From positions 473,891 to 537,890 of the forward strand of contig NZ_FOVZ01000004.1 of assembly GCF_900115295.1 (NCBI RefSeq): a stretch of DNA of 64,000 nucleotides. Direction: 5' to 3'. Source of the DNA: Sphingomonas sp. OK281 (GTDB taxonomy: Bacteria > Pseudomonadota > Alphaproteobacteria > Sphingomonadales > Sphingomonadaceae). Made by a program: the position numbers and the translations under genes. Numbering within the stretch: position 1 is the first letter of the stretch; the number at the start of each line of letters is the position of its first letter. Below are positions 53,381 through 62,437 of the stretch, piece by piece. The notes below the pieces were generated by a model. That model worked only from the letters and a program-made list of their open reading frames with translations, was not told the origin of the DNA and made no database searches.

Positions 53381-55402
53381 ATGAAGACGATAGCGCGCAT
53401 GGCGATGGCGGGTGGCCTCGTACTCCTCACTTGCGCCGCGGCGCCGATCACGGCTCGACCGGAGCTTGCGTATCAGTTGACCGAGGGGAAGAACCTCAAC
53501 GCCTTCGTCCGCGACAAGGCGGTGGCGGCGCATGTCCTGCTGCGCAACGGTAACGATCCGCGCATCCTGGTAGCGTTTCCGGCGGGCAACAGCGGTGTCG
53601 GCCTGTGGTTCGCGAACACCGCACGCCCCGTGACCTGGCGGCTGGACCAGGCACCGCTAACGTTGAACCGCGGGAGCCTGCACGGCATCGTTGCGGTCGC
53701 GACCGTCGATGCGCCGCGGCTGGTTCCAAAGCAGGCGGTGTTGTCCAACATCCGCTTCCTGCGCGACTATCAGGCAGTTGGGACGTTCCCCGTGGAACTC
53801 GCCGCGACGCCGGCAATCGCCGGGGATGTAATCACGTGGCACCGCAAGCGCCTCGACGGGGCGGCAGGCTATGAACTGACGCTGCGGGTTGTCGAAGGGC
53901 GGATCGACCGGGGCGCGATCGTTGCCGGCCCGAACGGGCAGATCCGGTTGGAGATCACTGCGCTGACCGGCGACGCACCGTTGACCCCTATCCCGGCGGC
54001 GGAGTTGCTCAATGCGACGGCGGCCGCCGATCCCGCCGCGCGCAATGCACTGGCGTTTCTCAGCTATCGGGAAAAGTTCCTGGCGGGTTCCTGGCGCTTC
54101 GATACGTATTTCGGGCGCGACACGCTGATGTCGTTGCGGCTGCTGATGCCGGCGCTCAAACCCGTCGCGATCGAAGCGGGCCTCAATGCCGTCATCGCGC
54201 GACTGTCGGCTGGCGGCGAAGTCGCGCATGAAGAAGGGATTGGCGAATTCGCGATCCTCGCCAATCGCAAGACGAGCCGCAGCGGTGACGCCGCCGAACT
54301 CGATTATGGCATGGTCGACGACGATTACATGCTCGGACCGGTCGCCGCTGACTATCTGCTCGGGGCGGACAAAGCACGTGCGTCCGCCTATCTGGCCGCG
54401 CCGCTAGCAAGCGAGAGCCAGCCGGGGCGCGGCGAGACGGTCGGTGCAGCGCTGGTCCGCAATCTCCGCTTCGTGCTGGCGCAGGCGAGTGCGTTCGCCG
54501 CAGCCCCATCGGCCCGCAACCTCGTCGCGATCAAGCCCGGGCGGATGACCGGCGAGTGGCGCGACAGCAATGAAGGCCTTGGCCGCGGCATTTACGCGTA
54601 TGACGTGAACGCCGCCCTAGTCCCCGCGGCGATCGAAGCGGCAGATCGCCTCGCGCAGGCCGGACTGCTCGACAGATATCTGTCGGCGGGCGATCGCGCG
54701 GCGTTTGGGCGGGCCGGCACGATGGCCGAAGTCTGGCGGACAAAGGCACCCGCGCTGTTCCGCGTCGTAATTCCTGCTGCAACGGCCGCGGCGGACGTGC
54801 GGCGCTATGCAGCGACCCTTGGCGTGCTCGCAGCACCGGCGCTGGCGGCACTGGGCAAGGCCCCGGTCGTATTTCATGCGCTATCTTTGGGCGCCGATGG
54901 CGCGCCGGTTAAGATCGTCAATTCGGACGAGGGCTTTGCGCTGTTGTTCGGGCGACCGTCCTCAAACGATCTCGATACCTTTGTGGGCGGGATCATGCAG
55001 CCCTTCCCGGCGGGTCTGATGACCGACATCGGCTTGCTGGTAGCTAATCCGGCGTTCGCCGATGGGGCGGCACAGGCGCGCTTTACGCCCGCGGCATATC
55101 ACGGCGCAGTCGTCTGGTCGTGGCAGCAGGCGTTGCTGGCGGCGGGGCTTGAACGCCAGTTGCAGCGGACTGACCTGCCCGCGGCGACCCGGACGCGGCT
55201 CAGGACGGCACAGGCGGCGTTGTGGCGCGCGATAGCGGCAGGCAGGACGATCCGCGGATCGGAACTCTGGTCGTGGACGTACAAAGACGGCGGCTACCGC
55301 ATCGTCGCCTTCGGTGCAGGCAAGGCCGATGTCGACGAATCAAACGCGGCGCAATTGTGGAGCACGGTCTATCTCGCCGTGCAGCCGCCGGAGGCTCGCT
55401 AA
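53381..55402 (+). CDS. secreted six-hairpin glycosidase-like protein
   Basis: Start at 53381 gives 673 aa with a Sec signal (MAMAGGLVLLTCAAAPITARP). The core matches the (alpha/alpha)6 barrel glycosidases: FLSYREKFLAGSWRFDTYFGRDTLMSLRLLMPAL and GYRIVAFG near the end; TGEWRDSNEGLGRGIYAYDVNAAL could contain the catalytic acids. No family number can be assigned by eye. Its position directly after the receptor suggests periplasmic trimming of an imported oligosaccharide. It overlaps the convergent DUF6445 gene by 4 bp. Confidence 0.8.
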   Translation: MKTIARMAMAGGLVLLTCAAAPITARPELAYQLTEGKNLNAFVRDKAVAAHVLLRNGNDPRILVAFPAGNSGVGLWFANTARPVTWRLDQAPLTLNRGSLHGIVAVATVDAPRLVPKQAVLSNIRFLRDYQAVGTFPVELAATPAIAGDVITWHRKRLDGAAGYELTLRVVEGRIDRGAIVAGPNGQIRLEITALTGDAPLTPIPAAELLNATAAADPAARNALAFLSYREKFLAGSWRFDTYFGRDTLMSLRLLMPALKPVAIEAGLNAVIARLSAGGEVAHEEGIGEFAILANRKTSRSGDAAELDYGMVDDDYMLGPVAADYLLGADKARASAYLAAPLASESQPGRGETVGAALVRNLRFVLAQASAFAAAPSARNLVAIKPGRMTGEWRDSNEGLGRGIYAYDVNAALVPAAIEAADRLAQAGLLDRYLSAGDRAAFGRAGTMAEVWRTKAPALFRVVIPAATAAADVRRYAATLGVLAAPALAALGKAPVVFHALSLGADGAPVKIVNSDEGFALLFGRPSSNDLDTFVGGIMQPFPAGLMTDIGLLVANPAFADGAAQARFTPAAYHGAVVWSWQQALLAAGLERQLQRTDLPAATRTRLRTAQAALWRAIAAGRTIRGSELWSWTYKDGGYRIVAFGAGKADVDESNAAQLWSTVYLAVQPPEAR

Positions 55403-56070
55403 CCGGCGAAGAAGCCAGTGATCGTCAGGCGTCCGGTTTGCGGGTCGGACGCCAGCGACGTGCCGTCCGCGATCTCACCCGAATGCAGCAGGCTGCTGCG
55501 ATACAGCAGCGCCCGATTGTACACGCCGTCGATACGCGCGATCCGTTCGAACAGCGGCGTGTCGCCGGCGATATAGGACTCGGGTGCGCCGTGCTTCGCC
55601 AGATCCCGGTTGAGCGCGGCGAAATAAGGATCGCGGCGACTGGCGTCGATCGTCTCGAACCCGGTCGAACGATGCCGGTAGAACGCGGTACCGCCGGTTT
55701 CGTCGGGCACGAGATAATGGATCAGCGCTAGCCGTCCGGGCTCCACCGCATCAACGTGCGGCAGGCGTTGCTCGATCGACAGCGCGGACGGCGCCATCGT
55801 CACGATCGAGAAGCGCGCCTCCAGCAGCGACAGCCCGGCCGACATTCCTAAAACCTGCTTCGCGATCGTCGCGATGAGCGCCCCTTGATCGCGCATATAG
55901 CTATCGGGAAGCGACGCGGCGATTCCGGGGTAATGTCGTCCTGCCGGGCCATAATCCTGCGTCGCGGCAAAAACTCGCAGCGCGTGGGGATCGGGGACGA
56001 AGTGGTCGATGACGACCACCGGCTCCCCTTCCGTACCGATACGGCGCGCCCGCACGTCGGGCGTCGTCAT
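55399..56070 (-). CDS. DUF6445 family 2OG-Fe(II)-dioxygenase-like protein
   Basis: A 223-aa cupin-fold protein. The HxD pair is H105/D107 in LPHVDAVEP; the distal ligand is probably the His in YRSSLLHSGE and the 2-oxoglutarate Arg in TGRLTITGF. DUF6445 genes are typically found beside tryptophan-halogenase genes in TonB-receptor loci of sphingomonads and relatives. It overlaps the halogenase gene by 4 bp, being translated after it. The true substrate, possibly an amino-acid side chain in a protein or glycopeptide, is unknown. Confidence 0.88.
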   Translation of the reverse strand: MTTPDVRARRIGTEGEPVVVIDHFVPDPHALRVFAATQDYGPAGRHYPGIAASLPDSYMRDQGALIATIAKQVLGMSAGLSLLEARFSIVTMAPSALSIEQRLPHVDAVEPGRLALIHYLVPDETGGTAFYRHRSTGFETIDASRRDPYFAALNRDLAKHGAPESYIAGDTPLFERIARIDGVYNRALLYRSSLLHSGEIADGTSLASDPQTGRLTITGFFAG

Positions 56071-57575
56071 CTCCCGGCGACCTGCGGGGCAACGAGCGCT
56101 GCGATGGCCGCGTCATGCAAGGGCAGCGTGGGCGTCGCGCGCGCGATGACCGTCTCGATCTGGTTGAGCTGGCGGCGGTTTGTCGCCGCATCGAGGGTAT
56201 CGGCCAACGGCGCATGGCCCAAGGCGCCCACCCCCTGCCCCTCCAGCACCGCGAGCCAGCTTGGCTCGCGGAACAGTTCGTCGGCACTCAACATCAGACG
56301 TCCGGCGCGCGTATATTGCGCGATCTTGTCGACCAGCGTGGGAGGCGGCGTCATATGGTGAGTGTGTTGCCAGAGCGGCGCGTCATGGCCCTGCGTGGCG
56401 TGATAGTGCAGGATCAGAAAGTCGCGGATGCCGTCCATGTCACGTGCGAACAGCGTGTTGAACTGACGCGCCAGTACGGGGTCGCAATCGGCATCCGGGA
56501 ACAGCGTGATAAGCTTCGCGATACCGCTCTGGATCAGGTGGATACTGGTCGACTCGAGCGGCTCGAGGAACCCCGATGACAGCCCGATCGCGACAACATT
56601 GCCGCGCCATGCCTCGCGCCGGAACCCTGCGGTAAAGCGCAGCATCCGTGGATCTGCCAGCGCTTCGCCGTCTAGGTTGGAGAGCAGGGTCGCCACCGCC
56701 TCGTCGTCCGACACGAAACTGCTTGCATAGACATAGCCGTTGCCGGTGCGGTGCTGGAGCGGGATCCGCCACTGCCAGCCGGCGGGGCGCAGCGTCGACC
56801 GCGTGAACGGCGTCGTTGCGGCGATGCGCGCGCACGGCACGGCGACTGCGCGATCGCAGGGCAGCCAATGCGACCAGTCCTCGAACCGAGCGCCCATCGT
56901 CTCGCCGATAAGCAGCGCACGAAACCCCGAGCAGTCGATGAAGAGATCGCCCTCCAGCCGCTCGCCCCGGTCGCTCGTCAAGGCGGTGACGAAGCCGGTT
57001 TTGGGATCACGCTCGATATCGCGCAGCAGGCCCTCGTGCCGGACGGCGCCGCGTTTCTCGGCAAGTTGGCGCAGGTGGCGGGCGTAGAGGCCGGCGTCGA
57101 AATGATAGGCATAGCCGAGCGTCGACAGGATCGACCGCGGATCGTCCACGGGCTTCGCGAAGCGGCCGGCGGCGGCAAGCTGCGCGGCCAGCGAATAAAC
57201 CGAAAGCGGCCGATCGAGTCCGTCTCCCTTCCCGCGCAACCAGTGCTGGTGGAACGGCACGGGTCCAAGATCGACGCCGTAGCGACCAAACGGGTGGAAA
57301 TACCGCGTGCCGGGTCGCGCCCAATCGACGAATTCGATGCCGAGCTTGAAACTCGCTTTCGTCGCCGCGACGAATGCCTCCTCGTCCAGTCCGATCAACT
57401 GGTTGAACCAGTGGATCGTCGGGATAGTCGCTTCGCCGACACCGATGGTGCCGATTGCGTCAGATTCGAGGATGCTGATGTTGACCAGGTCGCCGAACGT
57501 GGCGCTCATGGCCGCGGCGGTCATCCACCCCGCGGTTCCTCCGCCAAGGATTACAAGACGTTGCACGCGCTTCAT
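56067..57575 (-). CDS. flavin-dependent tryptophan halogenase family protein
   Basis: A 502-aa FADH2-dependent halogenase. GGGTAGW at 11-17 binds FAD; K77 in ASFKLGI is in the place of the catalytic lysine that forms a chloramine; WQWRIP at 267-272 is the halogenase signature WxWxIP; and SSGFLEPLEST carries the glutamate region. All key motifs are present, so it should be active. The start at 57575 avoids an upstream stretch lacking homology. These clustered halogenases act in uptake loci on unknown substrates; free tryptophan is not assured. Confidence 0.92.
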   Translation of the reverse strand: MKRVQRLVILGGGTAGWMTAAAMSATFGDLVNISILESDAIGTIGVGEATIPTIHWFNQLIGLDEEAFVAATKASFKLGIEFVDWARPGTRYFHPFGRYGVDLGPVPFHQHWLRGKGDGLDRPLSVYSLAAQLAAAGRFAKPVDDPRSILSTLGYAYHFDAGLYARHLRQLAEKRGAVRHEGLLRDIERDPKTGFVTALTSDRGERLEGDLFIDCSGFRALLIGETMGARFEDWSHWLPCDRAVAVPCARIAATTPFTRSTLRPAGWQWRIPLQHRTGNGYVYASSFVSDDEAVATLLSNLDGEALADPRMLRFTAGFRREAWRGNVVAIGLSSGFLEPLESTSIHLIQSGIAKLITLFPDADCDPVLARQFNTLFARDMDGIRDFLILHYHATQGHDAPLWQHTHHMTPPPTLVDKIAQYTRAGRLMLSADELFREPSWLAVLEGQGVGALGHAPLADTLDAATNRRQLNQIETVIARATPTLPLHDAAIAALVAPQVAGR

Positions 57576-57769
57576 GCCACGCAGTCCTGCGCAATTTCTC
57601 TTGGATAGCAAGCTGCTTCCTTACTCATGCCGGCGCGACGGTTAGCGTCGATAGGTATCCATTGGCCTGAAGTCCCGGTTGGCCAGCGGCGTTCTGCCGG
57701 CGCGTGGTCGATCACTCGCGTAGACTGGCAGCGCGCACGCAGCGGGTCAGTCATTCGGGCCCGTGAAGG

Positions 57770-57831
57770 GACCCAGTTGTAGACATTCAGACTGACCTAC
57801 CCGCTTCCTAACTTCGGCCATTCGTTCATCT
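57770..57831 (+). repeat. 62-bp intergenic element, copy 15
   Basis: GACCCAGTTGTAGACATTCA at the left and CCTAACTTCGGCCATTCGTTCATCT at the right. It lies in the divergent gap between the halogenase and the 72-aa gene. Confidence 0.87.
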
Positions 57832-57955
57832 CAATCGTAGGCTGATATTTGCGGCTTCAATCAGCTACGCTTTTAGATGACGCGAGGTGTCCAGCGCACC
57901 CGTTCGGTATCAACATGTGGCGATCCAGCCGCTAGACTCAAGAATGAGACATGAC

Positions 57956-58174
57956 ATGCGATTTGTTCAGATCGAGATACTGCCGCAAGGCAAGGCGCTA
58001 GTAGATATTGACAAGCTGACCCATGCGGTGCCCGAAGGTAATGGGTCACGCTTGTTCCTTGGAGCGCAGCACCTCGACGTGCCCCATTCCCTGGCGGAAC
58101 TCGAGAACGTCCTCGCTGGTCGCGAGCGAACCGACGATGGCGCAAACAGCACCGCGGGGTTCGGCGTCCGCTAG
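57956..58174 (+). CDS. uncharacterised 72-aa protein
   Basis: The product begins MRFVQIEILPQGKALVDIDKLTHAVPEGNGSRLFLG and continues AQHLDVPHSLAELENVLAG, a small beta-rich domain with a FlbD-like arrangement (strand, hairpin, then a LDV-type helix cap). It reads as a real protein; the function is unknown. It precedes the channel gene by 120 bp. Confidence 0.6.
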   Translation: MRFVQIEILPQGKALVDIDKLTHAVPEGNGSRLFLGAQHLDVPHSLAELENVLAGRERTDDGANSTAGFGVR

Positions 58175-58294
58175 GCCGATAGGGCGTCGGACGCTCATGC
58201 ACGTTTGACCTATCAGCTCTGGTCGCGCGCTCACGACGCCTAAAACGTGATCGGCAGCCCTTCCGGTCGGTCGGAACCATGCGTAGACCACGGC

Positions 58295-59329
58295 ATGATC
58301 CGTCCCCAACGACGCAGCTTTACCCTGAGACGGCGCGGTAGAACGCCGGTTTGGGTCAGGCTGCTATGGCGGGTGGGACTAGCTGGCGCGCTCATCGCCA
58401 TCGCGCTATTCGGTCACTGGTTCGACCGCGATGGCCTGCGCGACAACATCGACGGCGCGATTAGCTTTCTCGATGTGCTCTACTTTACCATGATCACGGT
58501 CACCACCGTCGGCTATGGCGACATCGTACCCGTGACGACCCAGGCGCGCATGTTCGACACGTTCGTCGTCACGCCGGTCAGGCTCTTCGTATGGATCATC
58601 TTTCTGGGGACGGCGTATGACTTCCTGCTCAAAAATGTCTGGGACCGGTGGCGCATGACGGTCATTCAGCGTCACCTCCATGGTCATGTCGTCGTCGCCG
58701 GGTATGGAACGAGCGGCGCCGAAGCCGTCGAAGAACTCGTCAAGCGCGGTGCGGAACCCGAGGCGATCGTGGTCATCGACGATCGGACTGTCGCGCTCGA
58801 CGCTGCCGAAGCGCGGGGAACGACCGTCATGCAGGGCGATGCGACCCGCAATGCGGCGCTGGAAGCCGCACAGCTCGCCCGTGCGCGTGCCCTGATTGTC
58901 GCGGCCGGGCGGGACGACACCTCAATCCTAATCGTCCTGACCGCGCGGGGACTGGCCCCACGGGTACCCATTAGCGTCGTCATAAAGTCGCATGACAACG
59001 AGGCGATTGCACGGCAGGCCGGCGCCGACACCGTGATCAATCCGGCAAGTCTGGCCGGTGTCCTGTTGGCAGGATCGACCCACGGCGCGCATATCGCGTC
59101 CTATCTGGCGGATCTTGCCGCGACAGACGGACAGGTCGTCTTGCACGAACGGGCGGTGACCTCGGGAGAGGTGGGCTTCCCATTGTCGGAGATCCGTACC
59201 GGTCTCGGCCACCGTATCTACCGGGGCGATCGAAGCTTTGGGTTCTGGGAGGCGGAAACGCAGCGGCTCGAACCGGGCGATCTCATCGTGGAGGCCGTGC
59301 GGCGGGATCATGCCGAACTTACCACTTGA
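58295..59329 (+). CDS. two-TM potassium channel with RCK (TrkA-N) domain
   Basis: Start at 58295; 344 aa. TM1 is VRLLWRVGLAGALIAIALFGHWF, the selectivity filter is TVGYGD at 71-76 in the pore loop, TM2 is VRLFVWIIFLGTAYDFLL, and the cytoplasmic RCK domain begins GHVVVAGYGTSGAEAVEELVKRG with the Rossmann GxGxxG. It is a MthK-like channel that conducts K+ in response to a ligand. Its 3' end adjoins a truncated glycosyltransferase frame, so the last few codons could be altered by a deletion. Confidence 0.9.
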   Translation: MIRPQRRSFTLRRRGRTPVWVRLLWRVGLAGALIAIALFGHWFDRDGLRDNIDGAISFLDVLYFTMITVTTVGYGDIVPVTTQARMFDTFVVTPVRLFVWIIFLGTAYDFLLKNVWDRWRMTVIQRHLHGHVVVAGYGTSGAEAVEELVKRGAEPEAIVVIDDRTVALDAAEARGTTVMQGDATRNAALEAAQLARARALIVAAGRDDTSILIVLTARGLAPRVPISVVIKSHDNEAIARQAGADTVINPASLAGVLLAGSTHGAHIASYLADLAATDGQVVLHERAVTSGEVGFPLSEIRTGLGHRIYRGDRSFGFWEAETQRLEPGDLIVEAVRRDHAELTT

Positions 59330-59691
59330 GCTACGCCGAGGGGTTCTCGAACACCATCCTCGAGGCGATGGCGTGCGGCCTCGCGGTCGTCTCGTGCCAC
59401 GCCGTCGGCGTCGTCGACTGCGTCCGCGACGACGAGAATGGCCTGCTCACCGATCCGGGCGACGTACCGGCGCTGGCGACTTCGCTGACCCGCGTCATTG
59501 CCGATACGAGCCTGCGCACGCGCCTGGCGACCGTCGCGTTAGAAGAATGCCGCCGGGTATATAGCTGGGATGCGGTCGGGCAGCAGATCGTCGGCATCTA
59601 CCGCGACCTGCGTAACCAGCCGCAAGCCGCCTTCGACACGGACCTGCCGATCACGCCCTGCCGCTTCCGTAGCGAGCCGCATCTGCTGTGA
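59326..59691 (+). pseudogene. 5'-truncated GT4 glycosyltransferase
   Basis: The residual frame encodes the C-terminal donor-binding end of a GT-B enzyme: SYAEGFSNTILEAMACGLAVVSCHAVG and GLLTDPGDVPALATSLTRV. The E-x7-E motif that binds sugar-nucleotide (EGFSNTILE) is present, but the entire N-terminal domain is missing. The frame opens within the channel stop codon with no start beyond a TTG, and homology begins at about 59311. It is therefore the remains of a longer gene joined to the channel gene. Confidence 0.8.
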
Positions 59692-59698
59692 GCGACCG

Positions 59699-60393
59699 GT
59701 GAAGCTGCTCGCAATATCGCCGCATCTGGACGATGCCGCCTTCTCCGCCGGCGGGCTGCTGGCGTCGCGTATAGACCAGGCTGGGAGGTCACGGTGGCGA
59801 CGTGCTTCACCGGCAACGTCGCGCAGCCGACCGGGTTCGCGCTCGCGTGCCAGCTCGACAAGGGCCTGGGCGCCGACGTGGATTACATGGCGATGCGCCG
59901 TGCCGAGGATCAAGCGGCATGCGAAGCGCTTAGCGCACGCGCGACGCATTTGCCGTTCCTGGAGGCGCCGCACCGTGGTTACACCTCGGCACAGATGCTG
60001 TTCGCGGCGCGGCTGACCGACGACCGGATCGTCGACGATGTCGCGGCGGCGGTGGCCGAGTTACTCGTGGCGGAACGGCCGGATCTCGTTCTTGGGCCGC
60101 TGTGCATTGGCAACCATGTCGACCATCCCATCGTTCTGGAGGCGATCCGGCGGTCCGCTGCCGATCATACCGTATTGCTATGGGAAGACTGGCCTTATGC
60201 CGACCGCGAAGACCGCGTTGCCGCCATGCCCGCGGTAATCGAACGCCTCACGCCGGAAACGCGGGCGCGGCGGATCGCCGCGTGTGCCGCGTACGGGTCG
60301 CAGCTCGGCTTCCAGTTCGGCGGGGTGGAGGCGATGACCGAGCGGACCGAGCGGATCGCGGAGGAACGCTTCTACCCGCTTCGCGCTTACTGA
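59699..60393 (+). pseudogene. PIG-L deacetylase, interrupted by a frameshift
   Basis: From a GTG at 59699 one frame reads VKLLAISPHLDDAAFSAGGLLASR with the zinc-site HLDD signature. At about 59793 it moves to the frame WEVTVATCFTGN..., which continues to 60393 with GNHVDHPIVLEAI, the second metal-site motif. GCTGGGAG stands where GCTGGCTGGGAG is expected, a loss of four bases from a GCTG repeat. The predicted N-acetyl-sugar deacetylase would be about 230 aa if intact. It may be a true pseudogene or a sequencing error. Confidence 0.85.
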
Positions 60394-60437
60394 TCCACCG
60401 CCGCCGCGCGTCCCCAATTCCAAGCAGAGCCATCATC

Positions 60438-61367
60438 ATGACCGAAGTTTCCGTCGTTACCCTGGGCAAGGGGCGTCCAGACCATCTCGTCAACGTCGTC
60501 CGTGGACTGATGCGCCAGACGCTGATGCCGACCGAACTGATCGTCGCGGTGATGCAGGACGACCTGTACGACCTGCCCGAGGCGCCGTTCCCGATCCGCC
60601 AGATGCAGGTCGTCGCCGACGCCCTTCCGCTTGCCTCTGCGCGTAACGTCGCGGCCCGCGCAGCGACCGGCGACGTCATCGTCTTTCTCGACATGGACTG
60701 CATCCCGACGCCCACGCTGCTAGCGGATTATGCCGGGTTCCTCGACACGTTCGACGGGCTGTTGATGGGCGAGGTCCTGTACCTGCCGGGCGGCGCGACC
60801 GATGGCGACTGGCAGTATGACCGGTTCGCCGAGATCGCGGTGAAGCACTCGGACCGTCGCGGTCCCCCGCCCCAGGGCATCGAGATCTGCACCGACTATC
60901 GTTGTTTCTGGTCACTCAACTTCGCGATGCGGCGGACGACGTTCCTCGATCTTGGCGGCTTCGACGAGCGCTATGTCGGCTATGGCGGCGAGGATACCGA
61001 TTTCGGCAAGGCGCTCGACGAGGCCGGCGTGCAGATCGCGTGGATCAAGGGCGGTCTGGCCTATCACCAATATCATCCGCACCATATGCCGCCGGTGCAT
61101 CACCTCGACAGCGTCGTGCGCAATGCCGAGCTGTTCGAGACCAAATGGGGCTATCGGACGATGGGCCATTGGCTCCAGGCGTTCCGCCTGATGGGCCTGA
61201 TCGACCCGACCCCGGGTCGGCCTATCCGTATCTTGCGCCGACCCGACGCCGCCGATCTCGCGCTGACCGGCCAGCAGAGCCATCAGCCCTACGCCAATAC
61301 CGCGACCGTTATCCGCCTGCTCGAAGACCGGCTGGCGGCAAGCGAGAGAGCCGCGGCGGCCGAATGA
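60438..61367 (+). CDS. family 2-like glycosyltransferase
   Basis: A 309-aa GT-A enzyme. VSVVTLGKGRPDHLVNVVRGLMRQ begins the fold; the DxD-type motif is VIVFLDMDCIP; FDERYVGYGGEDTDFGKALDEAG is the acceptor-site ED region of GT2 enzymes. It has no membrane segment. It overlaps the following GT4 gene by 4 bp and likely builds the same polysaccharide or glycan. The donor is unknown. Confidence 0.9.
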   Translation: MTEVSVVTLGKGRPDHLVNVVRGLMRQTLMPTELIVAVMQDDLYDLPEAPFPIRQMQVVADALPLASARNVAARAATGDVIVFLDMDCIPTPTLLADYAGFLDTFDGLLMGEVLYLPGGATDGDWQYDRFAEIAVKHSDRRGPPPQGIEICTDYRCFWSLNFAMRRTTFLDLGGFDERYVGYGGEDTDFGKALDEAGVQIAWIKGGLAYHQYHPHHMPPVHHLDSVVRNAELFETKWGYRTMGHWLQAFRLMGLIDPTPGRPIRILRRPDAADLALTGQQSHQPYANTATVIRLLEDRLAASERAAAAE

Positions 61368-62437
61368 GGATCGCGCTCCTCTGCCATGTCCGCCAGCCGA
61401 TCGCCCAACCCTTTGCTGGCGGGATGGAATCGCAATGCTGGCATCTGGCAGCGGGTCTCCAGGCGCGTGGTCACGACGTGGTGCTGTTCGCCTCGGGGGA
61501 CAGCGATCCGCGATTTACAATCGATGCGGTGATCCCGGAGCATTACGAACGCACATTTCCGGGCGCCGAGCACCGCGGCTTTGCGCCGCTGATCGCGCAT
61601 CTCGACGACGGCTACGCCGCCGCCTGCGACCGGATCGCCGCCGGTAATTTCGACGTGGTGCATAATAACAGCCTGCACCGCTTCCCGCTCGAGCCGGCGC
61701 GGACCGCTGTGGTCCCGACCGTCACCTCCTTGCACGTCCCGCCCTACGACGCGCTCCGCTGGTTCGTGCATGCCAGCGTCGCGCCGACCCACCGCCTGAC
61801 CGCGACCTCGGCGCACCAGCTTGCCGCCTGGTGGCCGGACGGCCCGCCACGCGAAGCCTCGGTCCTCCACAACGGCATCGATCTCGCAACGTGGCCGTTC
61901 GTCGCCCACGGCAATGGCAGCGCGGTCTGGTGCGGCAGGATGACGCCGGACAAGGCACCCGATCTGGCGGCGAAGGCGGCCCGGATGACCGGCGTCCCGC
62001 TCACGCTGTTCGGACCGATCGAGGATCGCGATTATTGGGACGCCGACGTGGCGCCGCTGCTGGACGGCAGCATCCGATATGGCGGGCATCTGGACGCAGC
62101 GGCACTGGCATTGGAAATGGGCCACGCCTCGGTGTTCGTGTTCACGCCGTGCTGGGACGAACCCTTTGGCTTGGTCGCGGTCGAAGCGATGGCATGTGGC
62201 CTGCCGGTAGCGGCGTTCGACCGCGGCGCGCTACGCGAGGTCATCGGCGAAACAGGGTGTTTCGCACCACCCGGGGATGTTCCAGCGCTTGCCGACGCCA
62301 TCACGATGGCCATCCAACGCCCCCGCGCCCCACAACGCGAGCGGGTCGAGACGGCCTTTACCCGTGATCGGTGGCTCGATCGATGCGAGGACCTTTACCG
62401 TGACGTGGTCGGTCACGAACAAGGGCGGGTCGCATGA
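61364..62437 (+). CDS. family 4 glycosyltransferase
   Basis: A GT-B enzyme of 357 aa. The N-terminal glycine-rich loop is QPFAGGMESQCWHLAAGLQARGHDVVLFAS; the C-terminal donor site has VFTPCWDEPFGLVAVEAMACGLPVAAFDRG with the EPFGLVAVE motif of retaining GT4 enzymes. It overlaps both neighbours by 4 bp, placing it in the middle of a tightly coupled sugar-assembly operon. Confidence 0.93.
   Translation: MRIALLCHVRQPIAQPFAGGMESQCWHLAAGLQARGHDVVLFASGDSDPRFTIDAVIPEHYERTFPGAEHRGFAPLIAHLDDGYAAACDRIAAGNFDVVHNNSLHRFPLEPARTAVVPTVTSLHVPPYDALRWFVHASVAPTHRLTATSAHQLAAWWPDGPPREASVLHNGIDLATWPFVAHGNGSAVWCGRMTPDKAPDLAAKAARMTGVPLTLFGPIEDRDYWDADVAPLLDGSIRYGGHLDAAALALEMGHASVFVFTPCWDEPFGLVAVEAMACGLPVAAFDRGALREVIGETGCFAPPGDVPALADAITMAIQRPRAPQRERVETAFTRDRWLDRCEDLYRDVVGHEQGRVA

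Noticed and set aside
51788..53533. 581-aa antisense frame opposite the STN-type TonB receptor
   Set aside because: Same cause: it covers the receptor barrel and has the charged, repetitive composition of a shadow frame.
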